DNA of 64,000 bases from SZAS-103 sp038316385. GTDB taxonomy: Bacteria; Pseudomonadota; Gammaproteobacteria; Xanthomonadales; Xanthomonadaceae. Positions 61,297 to 64,000 of the stretch are shown piece after piece; the stretch's first letter is position 1; every line of letters starts with the position of its first letter. The DNA is taken from assembly GCA_038316385.1 (NCBI GenBank), contig JBBQAN010000007.1, positions 1 to 64,000 on the forward strand, read 5' to 3'. Below the pieces are notes generated by a model that saw only the letters and a list, made by a program, of their open reading frames with translations, made no database searches and was not told the DNA's origin. The position numbers and the translations under genes are program-made.

Positions 61297-62780
61297 GCAA
61301 AGAGCTGTTGATGGTGATCGATGCGGTGGCCAACGAAAAAGGCGTGCCGCGCGAAGTGATTCTCGAAGCGATGGAAGCCGCTCTGGCGTCCGCCGCGAAG
61401 AAGTCGTATCACGACCAGGACGTGAACGTCCGCGTGTCGATCCATCCCAAGGACGGCAGCTACGAAACCTTTCGCCAGTGGGAAGTCGTGGCCGACGACG
61501 TGGTGATGGAATCGCCGGATCGCCAGTTGCGCCTGATGGATGCGATCGACGACAACGCCGAAGCCGCCGTCGGCGACGTCGTCGAGGAGCCGATTGAGAA
61601 CGCCGAATTCGGCCGCATTGAGGCGCAGGCTGCGAAACAGGTAATTGTGCAGAAAGTGCGCGAAGCCGAGCGCGCGCAAGTCGTCGAGGCATGGACGAAT
61701 CGCGTCGGCGAACTCGTCACCGGCATCGTCAAGCGCGCCGAGCGCGGCAATATCTTCATCGACCTCGGCGGAAACGCCGAAGGTTATATCCCGAAGGACA
61801 AGGCGATTCCGCGCGACGTGTTGCGGCCGGGGGATCGCGTGAAAGGCTATCTGCTCGAAGTGCGTGCTGAAGCGCGTGGGCCGCAGTTGTTCATCAGCCG
61901 TGGCGCGCCCGAATTCATGATGGAACTGTTCAAACTCGAAGTGCCGGAAGTCGGTCAGGGCTTGGTGGAGATCAAGGGTGCAGCGCGCGATCCGGGAGAC
62001 CGCGCCAAGATCGCGGTGCTCGCGCACGATCGCCGCACCGATCCGATCGGCGCCTGCATCGGCATGCGCGGTTCGCGCGTGCAGGCGGTGTCGAACGAGC
62101 TCAATGGTGAGCGCGTCGATATCATCCTGTGGAGCGACAACGCCGCGCAGTTCGTGATCAACGCGATGGCGCCAGCGGAAGTGCAGTCGATCATCGTCGA
62201 TGAAGAGCGTCACTCGATGGATCTCGCCGTCGCCGAGGACAAACTCGCGCAAGCGATCGGCAAAGGTGGTCAAAACGTACGCCTCGCCAGCCGCCTGACC
62301 GGCTGGCAGCTCAACGTGATGACCCAGGACCAAGTCACCGCGAAAAGCGAAGGCGAGCAGGTTGCAGCGCGCCAGTTGTTCATGGACAAGCTCGAAGTCG
62401 ATGAGGAAATCGCCGGCATCCTGGTGGGCGAGGGCTTCAACACCGTCGAGGAAATTGCCTACGTCCCGACCGCCGAACTGCTGGCGATCGAGGGCTTCGA
62501 TGAGGACATCGTCGAGGAACTGCGTGCGCGTGCAAAGGACGCACTGCTGACTGACGCGCTGGCAGTCGAGGAAGAGCTCGACGAACACCAGCCAGCCGAC
62601 GACCTGCTGTCGCTGGATGGCATGGACGAAACCACGGCATTCGCACTGGCTGCTCGCGGCGTGACCACGCGCGAGGAACTTGCCGAGCAGGCGGTGGACG
62701 AGATTCTGGACATCGACGACATGGATCAGGAACGCGCCGCAGCACTGATCATGGCAGCGCGAGCGCACTGGTTCGAGTAA
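61293..62780 (+). CDS. nusA: Transcription termination/antitermination factor NusA
   Basis: The protein has 495 residues. The N-terminal RNA-polymerase-binding domain (1-125) is followed by an S1 domain (GNIFIDLGGNAEGYIPKD), KH domains (GDRAKIAVLAHDRRTDPIGA, LAQAIGKGGQNVRLASRLTG) and two C-terminal acidic repeats (GEGFNTVEEIAYVPTAELL, RGVTTREELAEQAVDEILD). This is the two-repeat form typical of gammaproteobacteria. It overlaps rimP. Confidence 0.96.
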   Translation: MSKELLMVIDAVANEKGVPREVILEAMEAALASAAKKSYHDQDVNVRVSIHPKDGSYETFRQWEVVADDVVMESPDRQLRLMDAIDDNAEAAVGDVVEEPIENAEFGRIEAQAAKQVIVQKVREAERAQVVEAWTNRVGELVTGIVKRAERGNIFIDLGGNAEGYIPKDKAIPRDVLRPGDRVKGYLLEVRAEARGPQLFISRGAPEFMMELFKLEVPEVGQGLVEIKGAARDPGDRAKIAVLAHDRRTDPIGACIGMRGSRVQAVSNELNGERVDIILWSDNAAQFVINAMAPAEVQSIIVDEERHSMDLAVAEDKLAQAIGKGGQNVRLASRLTGWQLNVMTQDQVTAKSEGEQVAARQLFMDKLEVDEEIAGILVGEGFNTVEEIAYVPTAELLAIEGFDEDIVEELRARAKDALLTDALAVEEELDEHQPADDLLSLDGMDETTAFALAARGVTTREELAEQAVDEILDIDDMDQERAAALIMAARAHWFE

Positions 62781-62826
62781 ACGCTACAGCGCCAGGACGC
62801 ATGCGTTCGGGCGCGTTAAACTAGCT

Positions 62827-62862
62827 TGCGGAAGTAGTCAGTTGGAACTGACCTCATCCGCA
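62827..62862 (+). other. Structured hairpin in the nusA-infB gap
   Basis: TGCGGA (62827-62832) pairs with TCCGCA (62857-62862), and GTCAGTT (62837-62843) with AACTGAC (62846-62852). The two stems are separated by a symmetric 4x4 internal loop (AGTA opposite CTCA). The top loop is only GG, so the last pairs must open. There is no T-run. It lies 60 bases before the infB start. Confidence 0.5.
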
Positions 62863-62923
62863 GGTACGACGCAGCACGGGTGCATGTTGTTTGATGCACG
62901 ACAGTCAGAATCATGGGAATCGA

Positions 62924-64000
62924 ATGTCCGAAGTTACGGTAAGCACGCTCGCGAAGATGGTCGGTACTCCGGTCGAGAAGCTCCTTGAGCAACTCGCCGA
63001 AGCCGGCATGACCTTCAACGGCCCGGATCAGGTAGTCACCAGCACCGAGAAGATGAAACTTCTTGGATTCCTGCGGCGCACCCACGGCAAGGTCGAGAAA
63101 AAGGCCGAGGAATCGGCGCCGAAGCAGATCGTGCTCAACCGGCGCAAGGTAGAGGAAATATCTGTCACTGCGGGCAAGACCAAGACCACGGTCAGCGTCG
63201 AGGTGCGGACGAAGCGCACCTACGGCAAGCGCGATCAGTTCGAAACTCCGGTCAGCGACGAGCGGGACGATGTACTGCGCAAGCTGGAAGAATCGAAAGC
63301 GCGCAATCTGGCCGAACAGAACGCGCTGCGGGATTCCGATCAGCGCCGGGTCGATGAAGAGAAGCAGCGCCTCGAGTTGCTGGAAGCGCAACGCAAGCCG
63401 AACGAACCGGTTGTCGAGATCAACCCAGTCGCCGAAGCAGCGTCGGCGAAAGCTGACGCGCCTGCGGTGGTCGCGCCGCCTGCGGAAAAGCCTGCGCACA
63501 AGCATGCCGCAGGAGCGGATGTGCGTCGCCGCGAACCTGTGCGCGAAACGAATGCACGCGAACCCAACAACAAGCCGGGTCACAAGAAAGTCGTGCATCG
63601 CGGCACCCATGCGATGCCGAGTGAAGTCGAGGAAGGCGATTCGGCGAATCGTTTCACGACGCAATTGCACCTGACCGAATCCGAACGCGCACGTCGCGGA
63701 GCGGGCAAGCGCAAGGTGCGCTCCAAGCCCATCGAAGCGAGCCGCCAAGCCGTCGGTCAACACGGATTCGCGCGCCCGACTGCGCCGGTGCTGCGCGAAG
63801 TCGCGATCGGCGAAAGCATCAGCGTAGCCGAGCTCGCGCAGAAACTCGCGATCAAGGGCGGCGAAGTGGTCAAAGCATTGTTCAAGATGGGCACGATGGT
63901 GACCATCAACCAGGTGATCGATCATGACACTGCCGTTCTTGTCGTTGAGGAACTCGGCCATAGCGCAGTTGTCGCGACCGAGAACGATGCGGAATCGGCA
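62924..64000 (+). CDS. infB: Translation initiation factor IF-2, N-terminal part (cut by window edge)
   Basis: The first 359 residues are present and the gene runs off the right edge before the GTPase domain. The first IF2_N domain is VTVSTLAKMVGTPVEKLLEQ, then a long charged coiled linker (EESKARNLAEQNALRDSDQR and following) with Ala/Pro/Glu-rich sequence, and a second IF2_N domain ISVAELAQKLAIKGGEVVKA. The start ATG follows a GGGA site. The rimP-nusA-infB order confirms the call. Confidence 0.95.
   Translation, partial: MSEVTVSTLAKMVGTPVEKLLEQLAEAGMTFNGPDQVVTSTEKMKLLGFLRRTHGKVEKKAEESAPKQIVLNRRKVEEISVTAGKTKTTVSVEVRTKRTYGKRDQFETPVSDERDDVLRKLEESKARNLAEQNALRDSDQRRVDEEKQRLELLEAQRKPNEPVVEINPVAEAASAKADAPAVVAPPAEKPAHKHAAGADVRRREPVRETNAREPNNKPGHKKVVHRGTHAMPSEVEEGDSANRFTTQLHLTESERARRGAGKRKVRSKPIEASRQAVGQHGFARPTAPVLREVAIGESISVAELAQKLAIKGGEVVKALFKMGTMVTINQVIDHDTAVLVVEELGHSAVVATENDAESA

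Overview
The window looks like a chromosomal segment of a high-GC gammaproteobacterium, most likely of the Xanthomonadales (Lysobacterales), close to Rhodanobacteraceae. This is inferred from gene order (metG near apbC and dcd; secG, tRNA-Leu(GAG) and the nuo operon followed by tRNA-fMet, rimP, nusA and infB) and from protein variants such as the Xanthomonad-type NuoC with an internal loop. Almost everything is housekeeping or ordinary metabolism. No phage, insertion sequence, CRISPR array or integron was seen.

Layout. 1-6.5 kb: the start of metG, a small Cys-rich secreted protein, a TPR lipoprotein, a shattered VOC-family pseudogene, an unrecognised protein, apbC/mrp, a frameshifted DUF1287 gene and dcd. 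6.5-14.6 kb: a compact minus-strand run that looks like a pyroglutamate salvage unit (pcp, DUF979, DUF969, pxpA, a small membrane protein, a DUF885 lipoprotein, pxpC, pxpB), preceded by HIT and dienelactone-hydrolase genes. 14.6-18.1 kb: a b-type cytochrome with a Tat-exported molybdopterin lipoprotein, then a ribbon-helix-helix regulator with a PHB-depolymerase-like esterase. 18.2-25.2 kb: greB, a membrane protein, a HerA-like ATPase, mltD, psd and a SCO1-like protein. 25.3-36.9 kb: prmB, aroC, asd, fimV, truA, trpF, trpB, trpA, accD, glmM. 36.9-41.6 kb: a 2OG-Fe(II) oxygenase, a secreted protein, a family-6-like DNA glycosylase, an SDR, tpiA, secG. 41.7-57.1 kb: tRNA-Leu and the complete 14-gene nuoA-N operon for respiratory complex I. 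57.1-60.3 kb: an accessory island on the opposite strand. 60.4-64 kb: initiator tRNA, rimP, nusA and the first part of infB.

The most exciting content is the island at 58.9-60.3 kb. A stand-alone tetrapyrrole-methylase-fold protein carries the active-site signatures of the borosin peptide-backbone alpha-N-methyltransferases (HTYRQM, FYGHPGVF, GISAEDCLYADLGIDP). The next gene on the same strand encodes an 86-residue protein with a short helical leader and a hydrophobic C-terminal patch followed by an acidic tail. Together they have the form of a split borosin RiPP system (separate methyltransferase and precursor). A TPR-sensor diguanylate cyclase starts 3 bases after the precursor, so peptide production and c-di-GMP signalling may be linked. 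The island sits between nuoN and the tRNA-fMet gene, inside otherwise conserved synteny.

Several dispersed repeats are also present: structured elements between mltD and psd and between trpB and trpA, paired hairpins flanking tRNA-Leu, REP-like hairpins between nuoA and nuoB, and a possible in-frame repeat-derived insert in nuoC. All product calls come from reading motifs and translated sequence by eye. No database search was run.
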